IMG/VR virus record: IMGVR_UViG_3300009320_000041
Location: 1-41,684 of that record
Source of the DNA: a virus
DNA length: 41,684 nt
Direction: 5' to 3' (one strand)
A program made the translations under genes and the position numbers. Below the pieces are notes generated by a model. That model saw nothing but the letters and a program-made list of their open reading frames with translations, did no database searches and was not told where the DNA came from. Below, in pieces: positions 16,397-24,334 of this stretch; the stretch's first letter is position 1; every line of letters starts with the position of its first letter.

Positions 16397-18438
16397 TAGT
16401 CATCACCTTTTATAAATTTTAGAGTAGACCTGCAATTAGGATGAGCACTTGGTGCATAACCACTCCATCTTCTGGTCTTTCCTGACCCGTCTTTATAAGT
16501 AACTTTAAACTTCTCTCCAACTTTTACTTTCTTTCCATGAAGAGCTTTGCATACTTGAGAAGTGTCTTTATCCATCAAACTATCCCACACTTTGTAACTT
16601 AATCCTTTATTCTTAGCATCTTCTAATTTAGCGTGTTGTACTAAGTTAGTTTGTTCTGTTGCTAGAATTCTTCTAGTTTCTTCTTTAGTGTAATTTCCTA
16701 CTTTCTTTACTTCTTCAAAAATAGCAGTAGATGATTTTCCTTTTGCTTCACCATTAACAATAATATCTCTTATTTTCTTAGCTTTTGATTTAGATACTGA
16801 TTTTATCTTTTTTCCAACGTCTTCTTGAGCTACTTTCTTATAATTTACATCTTCTGTTTTGAATTCTTTGTTTAATCCCTTATCTAATATTTCAGTTGGT
16901 TCTAATGCAAGTTGAGCTCTTTTTTGTTTTTCAAATCTGCTTCCAACGTACATATCTAATTCTGTTTGATCTTGTGGTTTATCTCTGACTTCATCTGAAA
17001 ATACCTCTCCTCTGTTTCTGTCTTCTATTTCGTTTAGATTTAACATATCTCTTGCTTCGTTTAGATTAATTAAACCAGCATTCCACTTATCCATTACCAT
17101 TTTCTCTCTTAGAATTTGGTCTTGTACTATGAATTGAGGCCATTTTATCTCAGGAACATAAATGCTTCTTTCTATATCTGTAGATAAATATCCCTTAGAT
17201 TTAAGATATAAACCTAGAATCTTATATATATATTCTTCCAGAACTCTCCTATCTGCCTGAACGTCTTTTTCAAAGTCAGAACTTCCTTGCTCAGATGTTG
17301 CTCTATTAGCTTCACCCTCTCCCAATAATAATTCTCGTGGAACTCTAAGTCCTGTTGCAACTGCAGTAACATACCATTCTGGATATGACGATATATTTCC
17401 TGATCCAGTAGCAGAAGATTCTATATAACTTAGATCTACAAAATATCCAGTAACAAAAGCTTCTTTTCTTACTGGGTCTAGAACCATATCATCGGCAGCG
17501 TCCATCATTTTCTCAGTAGGTGGGTGTTTTTCATTACCAACTTTTGCGTGCATTTTTGGATAGCCCATTGTATTAATTGATTCTGCCATTGCAGACATAA
17601 CTTGACGTAAGTGAACTAAATTATTATAAGCTGGAACTATCATAGAAGTTCCGTAATGATTATCGTTTAGATTGTTAAAACTTAAATGAGCAATTTCTTC
17701 TTTCTTTAAGAATATATAATTTGGTTTTCTAAATATTGATGCTACTTCTATACCTTGTTCGTTAGTTATTTCTAAACTTTGAGATTCATCGAGTCTTTTT
17801 TTACTAGCTTCTATATTCGCATAACTTTCTAAGTCTCCGTAAGTAGATGCTAGGCTGTTATATAAATCTGTTAGGTTTTCTATGTATTGCCAGTAACCAA
17901 TTGGGTCTCCCTGTAAATCTAGGAGTATTTTGTTGCTTATGTGATTTCTTCTAAAATCTATTGTTCTGAAATCCCCATGGGCGACTGATGTCAGATTTCC
18001 TAGAGAGTTATAAGTTAGTTCTGTCCATTCGTTACCAGCCACATACGCATTTATTATTGATTGTCTTAGGAATGTCAAATACCCTATTTTCTTTAAGAAT
18101 CTGTCGCAATCATCTTTAGCAAGCTTAGAAATCTCTGGATCAATATTAACTCCATCAGCTTGTACAAGTTCAAATCCCTCTCCGATTACTCTGTTTGCTC
18201 TTATGTTTAAAGCTTTATTAACAAGTGGTTCTTCCCAATAAAGTCTTTCCATATCTGCAATAGTAATAGAGCTTTCTTCGTTAGTTCTTAGAGATACTGT
18301 TGGATTTGTAATATCATAAGTTCCAGTATCACTGCTTGGAACAGTTATTTTTTTATGTTCTGCTCTTATAGTTTGTGGTATTCCTCTCATTCTCGAAAAA
18401 GTAGCTTGTTTTTTTAAAGTTTTTTTATCTTCTTCCAA
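16396..18438 (-). CDS. Portal protein fused to a MuF-like C-terminal domain
   Basis: A protein of 680 residues. Residues about 50-480 are a portal: WEEPLVNKALNIRANRVIGE, LTFLRQSIINAYVAGNEWTE, then VRKEAFVTGYFVDLSYIES, ATGLRVPRELLLGEGEA and the stem region with QDQILREKMVMDKWNAGLI. Residues about 570-678 are a Mu gpF-like domain (ETRRILATEQTNLVQHAKLE, KVWDSLMDKDTSQVCKALHG, APSAHPNCRSTLKFI). The start is TTG at 18438 with GAGGGTTG upstream; no in-frame ATG is nearby. The portal forms the dodecamer through which terminase pumps DNA. It is preceded by its own promoter at 18496-18519. Confidence 0.85.
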   Translation of the reverse strand: MEEDKKTLKKQATFSRMRGIPQTIRAEHKKITVPSSDTGTYDITNPTVSLRTNEESSITIADMERLYWEEPLVNKALNIRANRVIGEGFELVQADGVNIDPEISKLAKDDCDRFLKKIGYLTFLRQSIINAYVAGNEWTELTYNSLGNLTSVAHGDFRTIDFRRNHISNKILLDLQGDPIGYWQYIENLTDLYNSLASTYGDLESYANIEASKKRLDESQSLEITNEQGIEVASIFRKPNYIFLKKEEIAHLSFNNLNDNHYGTSMIVPAYNNLVHLRQVMSAMAESINTMGYPKMHAKVGNEKHPPTEKMMDAADDMVLDPVRKEAFVTGYFVDLSYIESSATGSGNISSYPEWYVTAVATGLRVPRELLLGEGEANRATSEQGSSDFEKDVQADRRVLEEYIYKILGLYLKSKGYLSTDIERSIYVPEIKWPQFIVQDQILREKMVMDKWNAGLINLNEARDMLNLNEIEDRNRGEVFSDEVRDKPQDQTELDMYVGSRFEKQKRAQLALEPTEILDKGLNKEFKTEDVNYKKVAQEDVGKKIKSVSKSKAKKIRDIIVNGEAKGKSSTAIFEEVKKVGNYTKEETRRILATEQTNLVQHAKLEDAKNKGLSYKVWDSLMDKDTSQVCKALHGKKVKVGEKFKVTYKDGSGKTRRWSGYAPSAHPNCRSTLKFIKGDD

Positions 18439-18495
18439 TTACAACCCTCATTTAGGTTCTAACACCATGAAGAAAAATAAAAACCTTATAAATTA

Positions 18496-18519
18496 TGTAT
18501 ATAACGAAATGTATATAAA
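18496..18519 (-). promoter_or_regulatory. Two-part promoter for the portal/capsid operon
   Basis: Minus strand: TTTATATA (18519-18512), a 7-bp spacer, then TTATATACA (18504-18496). The same layout occurs at five other sites in this genome. Predicted start of RNA is near 18489, giving a leader of about 50 nt with a 6-codon micro-ORF (MVLEPK) and the SD GAGGG before the portal TTG. Confidence 0.65.
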
Positions 18520-18540
18520 TGTATGTCTATTTTTTCCAAT

Positions 18541-18576
18541 GTAACTAGGGTTACAAAGTTGAATAAGTGTTCAACG
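18541..18576 (-). terminator. Two hairpins at the end of the terminase gene
   Basis: Minus strand: GTTGAA-CACTTA-TTCAAC overlaps the terminase stop codon and is followed by TTTG; then GTAAC-CCTA-GTTAC. Together they separate the terminase transcript from the portal promoter. A terminator role is likely but the T-run is short. Confidence 0.5.
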
Positions 18577-20286
18577 TCTTCTACTTTTTGATCTAAACAT
18601 TCCACGTTCTATGGGTTTTCCTGTATATCTGTTCTTATATACATTCTCAAATGATTTCATCCTAGTAAATTCTGGGTAAATTATCTTATAAAGAGCCATA
18701 ATTAGACTATCTGCATAATCTGGTGACTTTTCTGGATCAATTACTTTTCTCTTTCTGTCTGATTTTATCTCATATATCCAGCTTCTTAATTGTAAAATGT
18801 ACTTAGAACTAGGAGGTAAGTTGTAGAATCTACCACTTTTCATTAGTTCTGCTGTGTTAAATACCACTTCTGACTTTAAATTATAGTATTTTTCATCTTG
18901 TCTTGCTTTGTTTCCAGCTACAAATGGAAATACTTTATAGTGCAATTCATTCAGTCTATCGTATACTCCTGCTCCTAAACCTACTGTATCTACTACTATT
19001 TCTGAGTTATCTATTCCATATTTTGAACAAATCTCGCATACCTGTCCAACTACTTCCATTGTATTATTTGTATCAATAGCTAAATGTTCTAAGTAGAGTA
19101 TGTCGCTTTCTTTCTTTCCTAAGACTGTAATTACTGTTATGTCTCTTCCACCTCTCGCTACGTCTACACCGATTAGATATTTGTCAAATTCATCTTGTTG
19201 TTTTAGTCTTTGTGAGTTTTCTATTGCTTCATTTGAAAAGATTGAATATTCTAGTTCTTGTGGAAATTCTGCTTCGAATAATACTAAGAATTCTAATTCT
19301 GTCAGTTCTCTTCTCTGATCATCTATTGCTTCTTGTGTCATTCTTCCCTCTTTTACACAGTCTCTCCAATTAACATGAAACTTAGTCCAACCGTCGTCAC
19401 TGTGATGTTGGTGAAAGTGATTTAGAAACCATGGATTACCTATTTCAAGTAATATCATATCTGGTTTTTCTACTAGCATTCTGTATATCTTAGAATAAGC
19501 ATCATCTGGTATTTCTGCTGTTTCATCACAATTATGAACCAAAACTCCATTAGCAAAATAATTGTTGTTATCTTCAATTTCTAAGTTATAAACTGGCAAT
19601 TTGTATTTCAAACTTCTTTTTGAAACAACTGTGTCTACTCTCAAACCAACCCAATTCCAAAAATCTTCTGACCAATCTATATAACTATAATTTTTATATT
19701 TCTTTCCTTGTGTTCTTCCATGATATTTTAAATGGCAGGTATGGCATAAGGTTATCAAATTAGATTTATCAGAATTCATTTTTTCCTTGTCTATGTGGTG
19801 GACATCAATACCTTTGTTTCCACACTTTAAACATTTATACTTATCTCTTTTTCTTATTTCTTTCTTAAGCCTTTCATTAAACAATCCGTCATATAAATCC
19901 TCTGATATGCCACCTTGCCAATTTACATTTTTGTCTCTAGATATACGCTTACTGTGATATTGATTTTTGCAATCCATACAACAAAAATTAGTTTTATGGA
20001 GAAGAGAGGGGATTTTTGTAATTACTTTATTGCAATTAGAACACTTTATCTTTCTCCTTTTTCTATTAACTAGACCAAAACATTTCTTTGAACAATATTT
20101 TCTACTTGTCTTTATATATTTATTTCTAATTTTAACTTTCTTTTTACAGTATTCACATGAGAAATAAGAAAATCTCCTTTGGAATAAACCTCTACATTTT
20201 CTACTACAAAAATTATATTTAACTCTATTTATATGTGATCTTCTTTTTCTAAAATTCTTCCTACAATGATCACATTCGATTTCCAT
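18571..20286 (-). CDS. terL-C: HNH endonuclease - IntC - terminase large subunit C-terminal half
   Basis: A single ORF of 571 residues in three parts. Residues 1-110: three CxxC...CxxxC zinc ribbons. Residues 120-190: HNH nuclease (CLKCGNKGIDVHHIDKEKMN, CHTCHLKYH). Residues about 213-252: C-terminal intein half ending NGVLVHN with C253 as first extein residue. The remainder is the terminase: CDETAEIPDD (end of Walker B), then an RNase H-like nuclease with D375 (IGVDVARGG), D433 (VVDTVGLG) and D523/D526 (SPDYADSLIMA). It has its own SD (GGTG about 13 nt before ATG) and is 31 bp after the N-half stop. Active enzyme needs trans-splicing with the upstream half. It lacks any initiator Met between the HNH and IntC, so the endonuclease is translated as part of the same chain unless a TTG near codon 215 is used. 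Confidence 0.88.
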   Translation of the reverse strand: MEIECDHCRKNFRKRRSHINRVKYNFCSRKCRGLFQRRFSYFSCEYCKKKVKIRNKYIKTSRKYCSKKCFGLVNRKRRKIKCSNCNKVITKIPSLLHKTNFCCMDCKNQYHSKRISRDKNVNWQGGISEDLYDGLFNERLKKEIRKRDKYKCLKCGNKGIDVHHIDKEKMNSDKSNLITLCHTCHLKYHGRTQGKKYKNYSYIDWSEDFWNWVGLRVDTVVSKRSLKYKLPVYNLEIEDNNNYFANGVLVHNCDETAEIPDDAYSKIYRMLVEKPDMILLEIGNPWFLNHFHQHHSDDGWTKFHVNWRDCVKEGRMTQEAIDDQRRELTELEFLVLFEAEFPQELEYSIFSNEAIENSQRLKQQDEFDKYLIGVDVARGGRDITVITVLGKKESDILYLEHLAIDTNNTMEVVGQVCEICSKYGIDNSEIVVDTVGLGAGVYDRLNELHYKVFPFVAGNKARQDEKYYNLKSEVVFNTAELMKSGRFYNLPPSSKYILQLRSWIYEIKSDRKRKVIDPEKSPDYADSLIMALYKIIYPEFTRMKSFENVYKNRYTGKPIERGMFRSKSRRR

Positions 20287-20614
20287 ATTTTATATTACAC
20301 CACACAATATTAAAAACTTAACCAAAACCCACAGAAAGAACCTTATCTTTTTCTTTTACATCCGAAGCCTTGGTATATCCTTTTCCAATTACGTAAATTG
20401 GATGATTTGGAGTACACTTTAGTTTATTTTCTTTCATTTTCAATTCTATCAATTTTACTGTTTTACTCTTAAAATATCTTTTTATCCTTTTAAATTCTAA
20501 TTTCTTTCTCTTGTGATTATAACTTAACACTTTTACTTTCTTTCTTTTCTCTACTATTTCTCCTATTTTTAATTTACCTTTATTTGTATTTATCAGTGTA
20601 TTATAAGGAAAACA
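19531..20614 (-). mobile_element. Split intein with HNH homing endonuclease inside terL
   Basis: This segment spans everything between the two terminase exteins. The N-intein begins at Cys (codon at 20614-20612, CFPYNTLINTNKG) and shows the block B motif CTPNHPIYVI. It is followed by a stop, a 31-bp gap, a new start, the zinc-ribbon HNH region and the C-intein (VYNLEIEDNNNYFANG, then VLVHN). The extein junction would read GYDFVI-CDETAEIPDD. The layout is an intein-homing endonuclease element that has been broken by a stop plus new start but kept both splicing halves. Confidence 0.85.
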
Positions 20615-21073
20615 AATTACGAAATCATAACCAAAACCCATTACACCGAATCCTTTCTTTTGTAAGTCTATTGATTTTATTTCTATTAGTGATCCGTTTT
20701 TGAAAGTTATTCTTCTCTTAGATACTTCTTTTCTTAGTCTTTCTAACTTAGACATTCCTTCTGTGTCTACCATTACTATTTGATCGAATATATTATTAGA
20801 ACTTAACATTGTAGCTACATAATCCATTATTGGTTTTGTCTTATCGTAGCTAGGGGCAATAATACCAACCCTTACGTTGTTATTGAAAATAGCGTATAGA
20901 ATCGCTGAAATAGCTATAATAAAAGACTTTCCTGCTCTGGTAGTACTTCTTATAGTTATTTTTCTTTTGCCTTCAAATACTGCTTTTAGGATGTCATGCT
21001 GGTAATTGTAAATTTCTATATCGAAAAACATTCTACATATCTTTCTTAGTCTTTTTAGCAGTCTTGGTTTCAT
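20318..21073 (-). CDS. terL-N: Terminase large subunit N-terminal half - IntN
   Basis: A protein of 251 residues from ATG 21073 (GGTGAGG SD). The ATPase half has TIRSTTRAGKSFIIAIS (Walker A), RVGIIAPSYDKTKPIMDY and the strand GYDFVI leading to Walker B. The chain then passes into an intein N-half of about 98 residues (CFPYNTLINTNKG, LSYNHKRKKLEFKRIKRY, CTPNHPIYVIGKGYTKASDV) and stops after LSVGFG. The intein lies exactly before the D-E of Walker B, so this half alone lacks the catalytic Glu. It overlaps the terminase small subunit gene by 41 bp. The motor packages viral DNA through the portal. Confidence 0.87.
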   Translation of the reverse strand: MKPRLLKRLRKICRMFFDIEIYNYQHDILKAVFEGKRKITIRSTTRAGKSFIIAISAILYAIFNNNVRVGIIAPSYDKTKPIMDYVATMLSSNNIFDQIVMVDTEGMSKLERLRKEVSKRRITFKNGSLIEIKSIDLQKKGFGVMGFGYDFVICFPYNTLINTNKGKLKIGEIVEKRKKVKVLSYNHKRKKLEFKRIKRYFKSKTVKLIELKMKENKLKCTPNHPIYVIGKGYTKASDVKEKDKVLSVGFG

Positions 21074-21446
21074 CCTCACCATCCACAAAGTCTTTTAACT
21101 TCCAGATTAATCCTTTTTGTTCTATGTTTACTTCTACTTCTGGTTTGTCTTTCCAATTAACTGGGTCTCTGTTCTTTAAGTAGAATATAATAGCTGGTAT
21201 GCTTTTGTCCTTTATACATTCATATAATTTAGATTGTGCAAACTCAATTGCTATGTTTTGTATTTCTTCTACTTCTTGTTTGTATTGTTTGTCTTTCTTT
21301 AACCAATCATAATGGGTAGTTCTAGTAATACCTACTGATTTACAAGCTGTAGTTACTATTCCTAACGACTTAGTTAAAGCTTCTATCATAGCTTTCTTTT
21401 TTATAGTGTTAGGTTTTGTTAGTTTTTTCTTTCCTTCTTTTACCAT
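21033..21446 (-). CDS. Terminase small subunit-like HTH protein
   Basis: A protein of 137 residues, ATG 21446 with AAAGGTGGTATTT upstream. Residues 15-50 form an HTH (MIEALTKSLGIVTTACKSVG, ITRTTHYDWLKKDKQYKQE), followed by a helical oligomerisation part (EFAQSKLYECIKDKSIPAII) and FYLKNRDPVNWKDKPEVEV, a segment typical of phBC6A51-type small terminase subunits. It recognises viral DNA and loads the large subunit. It overlaps terL-N, as is usual for this pair. Confidence 0.8.
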   Translation of the reverse strand: MVKEGKKKLTKPNTIKKKAMIEALTKSLGIVTTACKSVGITRTTHYDWLKKDKQYKQEVEEIQNIAIEFAQSKLYECIKDKSIPAIIFYLKNRDPVNWKDKPEVEVNIEQKGLIWKLKDFVDGEDETKTAKKTKKDM

Positions 21447-21457
21447 AAATACCACCT

Positions 21458-22690
21458 TTATAACTTCTTAGCTTTTTTGTTTGTTAGTTTTTCCCATCTG
21501 TTTATTATTACTTGACAGTATGATCTATCAATTTCCATCATGTAACACCTTCTGTTTAACTGTTCACAGGCTATTAGAGTTGATCCTGAGCCACCAAATA
21601 AGTCTAGTATTATTTGATTCTCTCCAGAGTAATCTTTTAGAATATTGCAATGTAATCCTACTGGTTTTTGAGTTGGGTGAACACGTTTAATCATTTCTTC
21701 AGTTCTATTTCCTTTTCTCAATAGACCAGACCATAGATGTCTATATATTCTACTTGGTCTTTTAAATGATGTCCAAGCTATTTCACAGTCTGCAAAATTA
21801 TTAGATGGAATACCCTCTCTTTTATCCCAAATTAACCAACAGGGAGTATCTCCTAATTTTGAAGCAACATAATTACCACCCCATATTATCTGGTTTTTTC
21901 CATAGTTCAATAAAAAAGTTGGATCAAACGGTTTGTCATCGCCAACTATCTTCTTGTGCTTCCCAACTTTTACTATTCCACTGGCTCTATTGGAGCCAGT
22001 GGAAGACTTGGATTCAAGTCTTCCACCACCATATCCTATTTTAGAATTATCCTTTACTATATTGATCCCATAAGGAGGATCAGTGAATACCATATCTGCC
22101 TTCTTTCCATCCATTAACTTAACCACGTCTTCTTTCTTAGTAGAATCTCCACACATTAGTCTATGGTTTCCTAGTTGGATTATGTCTCCTGTTTTTATAT
22201 TTGTTTTTATTTCTTCTGGATTGTCTGCTTCTGGGTCTTCAAATTCTTTCTCTTCTGTATTGAAATTTAAATCTAAATCTTGGAATTCAAGTATGTCTTC
22301 TAGTTCTTTTGTATTTAGTTCGAATTCTTCAATGAACGTTTCTAGTCCTCCTTGTGTTATTATTCCGTATTGGGAGTTATAAGTTAAGACCATTTCTGCT
22401 GCTTCTTTTTGTGTTTTTGCTTCTATTTCTACTATTGGTAGTTTATTGTCTTTTAAGATGTATTCTTCTTTAATTAGTTCTTCTACTGCTTTTAGTCTTT
22501 GATGTCCGTCTAGAATATAGTTTTTTTTATCCCATATAAAAATAGGAGCATTGAAACCGTTTTTTATTATTGAGTTTTTTAGTTTTTGTTTTTCTTTTAG
22601 TCTTAGTTCTTTTAACTCTCCTTGGAAGTTTAATAGTTTGTTTATCTCTAACATCTTACAGTTTTTTACTTTTATTTTTATTTCTTTCAT
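21458..22690 (-). CDS. ParB-like domain fused to adenine-type DNA methyltransferase
   Basis: A protein of 410 residues from ATG 22690 (GGTGG SD). Residues about 12-110 are a ParB/Srx-like domain with ILDGHQRLKAVEEL. The rest is a beta-class amino methyltransferase: GNHRLMCGDSTKKEDVV, DMVFTDPPYGINIV (catalytic DPPY), and near the end ILDLFGGSGSTLIACEQLN (SAM-binding FxGxG). It would methylate adenine N6 or cytosine N4 in viral DNA, giving protection from host restriction or marking DNA for packaging; it is located directly before terminase. No partner restriction enzyme is present. Confidence 0.85.
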   Translation of the reverse strand: MKEIKIKVKNCKMLEINKLLNFQGELKELRLKEKQKLKNSIIKNGFNAPIFIWDKKNYILDGHQRLKAVEELIKEEYILKDNKLPIVEIEAKTQKEAAEMVLTYNSQYGIITQGGLETFIEEFELNTKELEDILEFQDLDLNFNTEEKEFEDPEADNPEEIKTNIKTGDIIQLGNHRLMCGDSTKKEDVVKLMDGKKADMVFTDPPYGINIVKDNSKIGYGGGRLESKSSTGSNRASGIVKVGKHKKIVGDDKPFDPTFLLNYGKNQIIWGGNYVASKLGDTPCWLIWDKREGIPSNNFADCEIAWTSFKRPSRIYRHLWSGLLRKGNRTEEMIKRVHPTQKPVGLHCNILKDYSGENQIILDLFGGSGSTLIACEQLNRRCYMMEIDRSYCQVIINRWEKLTNKKAKKL

Positions 22691-22713
22691 TAATACCACC
22701 AATTAACATAATA

Positions 22714-22965
22714 TCAACTTTTTACCTCTTCAAACCAGAGAGCCATTATAAACAAAGTTCCCCATGGGTGTGAAGTTGTTGGTTTACCGTAGTTGTCTTC
22801 TTTTTTGTAGTATGGAGCTATTACTAGTTCGTATTCTTTTAAAACTTTATCTCTATGTCTTTGTATTTCTTGGTTTACTGCGTCTTGAAGTGCGTTAGTT
22901 TCTGGAATACAAATTATTCTGCAGAATAAGTTTTTACAACTAAGATCAACATTTAATGATTGCAC
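22714..22965 (-). CDS. Small protein of unknown function, first gene of the terminase operon
   Basis: A protein of 83 residues starting at GTG 22965. No SD is visible; a TATA box lies about 27 bp upstream, so the message would be leaderless. The middle is helical (ALQDAVNQEIQRHRDKVLKE) and the end has SHPWGTLFIMALWFEEVKS. Its stop lies 23 nt before the methyltransferase ATG. No family recognised. Confidence 0.6.
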   Translation of the reverse strand: MQSLNVDLSCKNLFCRIICIPETNALQDAVNQEIQRHRDKVLKEYELVIAPYYKKEDNYGKPTTSHPWGTLFIMALWFEEVKS

Positions 22966-22987
22966 ATTTTAAGTATAAATCGATATG

Positions 22988-22998
22988 TTTTTAAATAG
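22988..22998. promoter_or_regulatory. Shared TATA box of a divergent gene pair
   Basis: TTTTTAAATAG reads as a TATA box in both directions. The rightward ATG (23019) and leftward GTG (22965) both lie about 26-27 bp from its centre, the normal TATA-to-start distance in archaea. Both messages would be leaderless. Simultaneous use in both directions is unlikely, so this may be a switch. Confidence 0.55.
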
Positions 22999-23018
22999 TT
23001 CTGTATAATAGGGTTCCA

Positions 23019-23465
23019 ATGCATGTTTATTTTATTAATGAAGGTCTCCCTGAATCTCTCAATAGATTTGAACAACTCTTCGAGAGACATTCATTTGGCG
23101 GCCAGCCTACAAGACTTAGACAAATGAGATTCTACAATTTACAATTAGATAAGCGTTACTTGAATCACTACTTAAATGAGTTGAGACCTAGAGAAGATTT
23201 TAAAGAGATGATTTATAGAGATGGTGTTAATTATAAGTTTAAGCATAGAAATTCACCTTTTAAGATTCAGAGAGCTAATAAAATGCTGAACTTGGGAGCT
23301 AAAGTATTTGGAAGATTTGTTGGTGTTAAACCTATTGATTGGGATAACGTTCCTATGGGTAAGAAAACAATTCCAACTCAATGTGTTAATACTTTTACAT
23401 TTGGTATGTCTGAAGATAATGCCGTTTTAAATGAGAGAAGCGGAATATGGGAGGAGTGGTTATGA
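23019..23465 (+). CDS. Protein of unknown function (148 aa), rightward
   Basis: Begins MHVYFINEGLPESLNRFEQL. Contains RYLNHYLNELRPREDFKEMI and a basic stretch KFKHRNSPFKIQRANKMLN. No signal peptide or membrane helix. ATG lies just where a leaderless RNA would start. Its stop overlaps the next ATG (TTATGA), so the two genes are a coupled pair. Not recognised. Confidence 0.65.
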   Translation: MHVYFINEGLPESLNRFEQLFERHSFGGQPTRLRQMRFYNLQLDKRYLNHYLNELRPREDFKEMIYRDGVNYKFKHRNSPFKIQRANKMLNLGAKVFGRFVGVKPIDWDNVPMGKKTIPTQCVNTFTFGMSEDNAVLNERSGIWEEWL

Positions 23466-23977
23466 GCAATATGTATCCGATTAGTATTACAGAACCTTTT
23501 GATGAGAAAGATTTAGCTAATAAGAATACAATAGTTCCTTATAAAGTCAAAGATCTTATTATGTGTGAGTCTATCATTATGGGAACTGGGAAACCTTTTT
23601 CTTGGATTTTAATGAGACCTTTTAGTGGTAATCAATCAATTGCTACTGCTTTTAAGAGACATGGTGATTCTCTCAATATGGTTTATCAGAATAAACAAGA
23701 TATTCATTGGTATTCTAATATAAGACCTGAGCATGTTTTTTATGTTAAAAAAGAATTAAGAAAATCTAAGAAACGAAGAAAAAAGAATCTAATGGAAATA
23801 ATGGATTATAATATTGAAATGCTTAGAAAGTCTATGAATATGAAAAGAAGTTTCTGGGATAAGTTACTTAGTAGAAATAAACCAGAGAATGATATACCAG
23901 ATGACTATTTTAAAAATTTCGTGTTTATTGAGTTTCCATGTGAACAAGATGAGTATAGAAATTTAGTTTTTCTCTAA
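23462..23977 (+). CDS. Protein of unknown function (171 aa), rightward
   Basis: Start ATG 23462 (MSNMYPISITEPFDEKDLA) behind GGGAGGAGTGG. The centre has a mixed fold with FSWILMRPFSGNQSIATAF, followed by a very basic segment KKELRKSKKRRKKNLMEIMD. The 3' end overlaps the end of a leftward small gene by 15 bp. The basic segment suggests nucleic acid binding; nothing else is recognised. Confidence 0.62.
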   Translation: MSNMYPISITEPFDEKDLANKNTIVPYKVKDLIMCESIIMGTGKPFSWILMRPFSGNQSIATAFKRHGDSLNMVYQNKQDIHWYSNIRPEHVFYVKKELRKSKKRRKKNLMEIMDYNIEMLRKSMNMKRSFWDKLLSRNKPENDIPDDYFKNFVFIEFPCEQDEYRNLVFL

Positions 23978-24094
23978 TTTTCTTATACTATATAACGAAT
24001 ATATTAATGCTATTGCCAAACCAATAGTGTATAGACATAATAGAGATAAACTAATCTCCGTTAGTAGCTTTCTCATAGCAACATCTACATACAT
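23963..24094 (-). CDS. Small single-helix membrane protein (43 aa)
   Basis: Starts MYVDVAMRKLLTEIS with a strong AAGGAGG SD six nt upstream. Residues about 15-36 (SLLCLYTIGLAIALIYSLYS) form a membrane helix, with basic residues behind it. The start is nested inside the 3' part of the zinc-ribbon gene at 24051-24203 in another frame. Last gene of the leftward operon. Function unknown. Confidence 0.55.
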   Translation of the reverse strand: MYVDVAMRKLLTEISLSLLCLYTIGLAIALIYSLYSIRKLEKN

Positions 24095-24203
24095 ATATTT
24101 CCTCCTTATCCCAAACTTTTCCACCGAAAATAGATTTCCAGATGTTTCCTTTAGCTGATCCCAGTTTTGCACAAGCATCTAGAGAACAATAATAGCATTT
24201 CAT
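24051..24203 (-). CDS. Zinc-ribbon micro-protein (50 aa)
   Basis: Begins MKCYYCSLDACAKLG; the second metal knuckle is VCRCCYEKA near the end. The SD GGTGAT is 6 nt from ATG, and ATGA overlaps the stop of the gene before. The region between knuckles (KGNIWKSIFGGKVWDKEE) is like short host zinc ribbons. Probably binds DNA, RNA or a protein partner; not more can be said. Confidence 0.65.
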   Translation of the reverse strand: MKCYYCSLDACAKLGSAKGNIWKSIFGGKVWDKEEIYVCRCCYEKATNGD

Positions 24204-24334
24204 TTTTTATCACCAGTGTACATAAAAATACAGTGTTTTTTAAGATATAACGGTAAGTTTTCGTAGATTTTTAGAATCTCTTCGCTAGAATAATGTTTTG
24301 CATTTAACTTTCTTTTTCCTTTATTTCTATCCAC
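24200..24334 (-). CDS. Small basic protein (44 aa)
   Basis: Start GTG 24334 (MDRNKGKRKLNAKHYSSEEI) with GGTG six nt upstream. The C-terminus LYLKKHCIFMYTGDKK overlaps the next start by ATGA. Mostly helical and basic. Support comes from the good SD and the coupled ends on both sides; function unknown. Confidence 0.5.
   Translation of the reverse strand: MDRNKGKRKLNAKHYSSEEILKIYENLPLYLKKHCIFMYTGDKK

Noticed and set aside
24094-24178. Longer start for the small membrane protein (71 aa, MLVQNWDQ...)
   Set aside because: The extra part is the zinc-ribbon gene read in the wrong frame; the inner ATG at 24094 has a strong SD.
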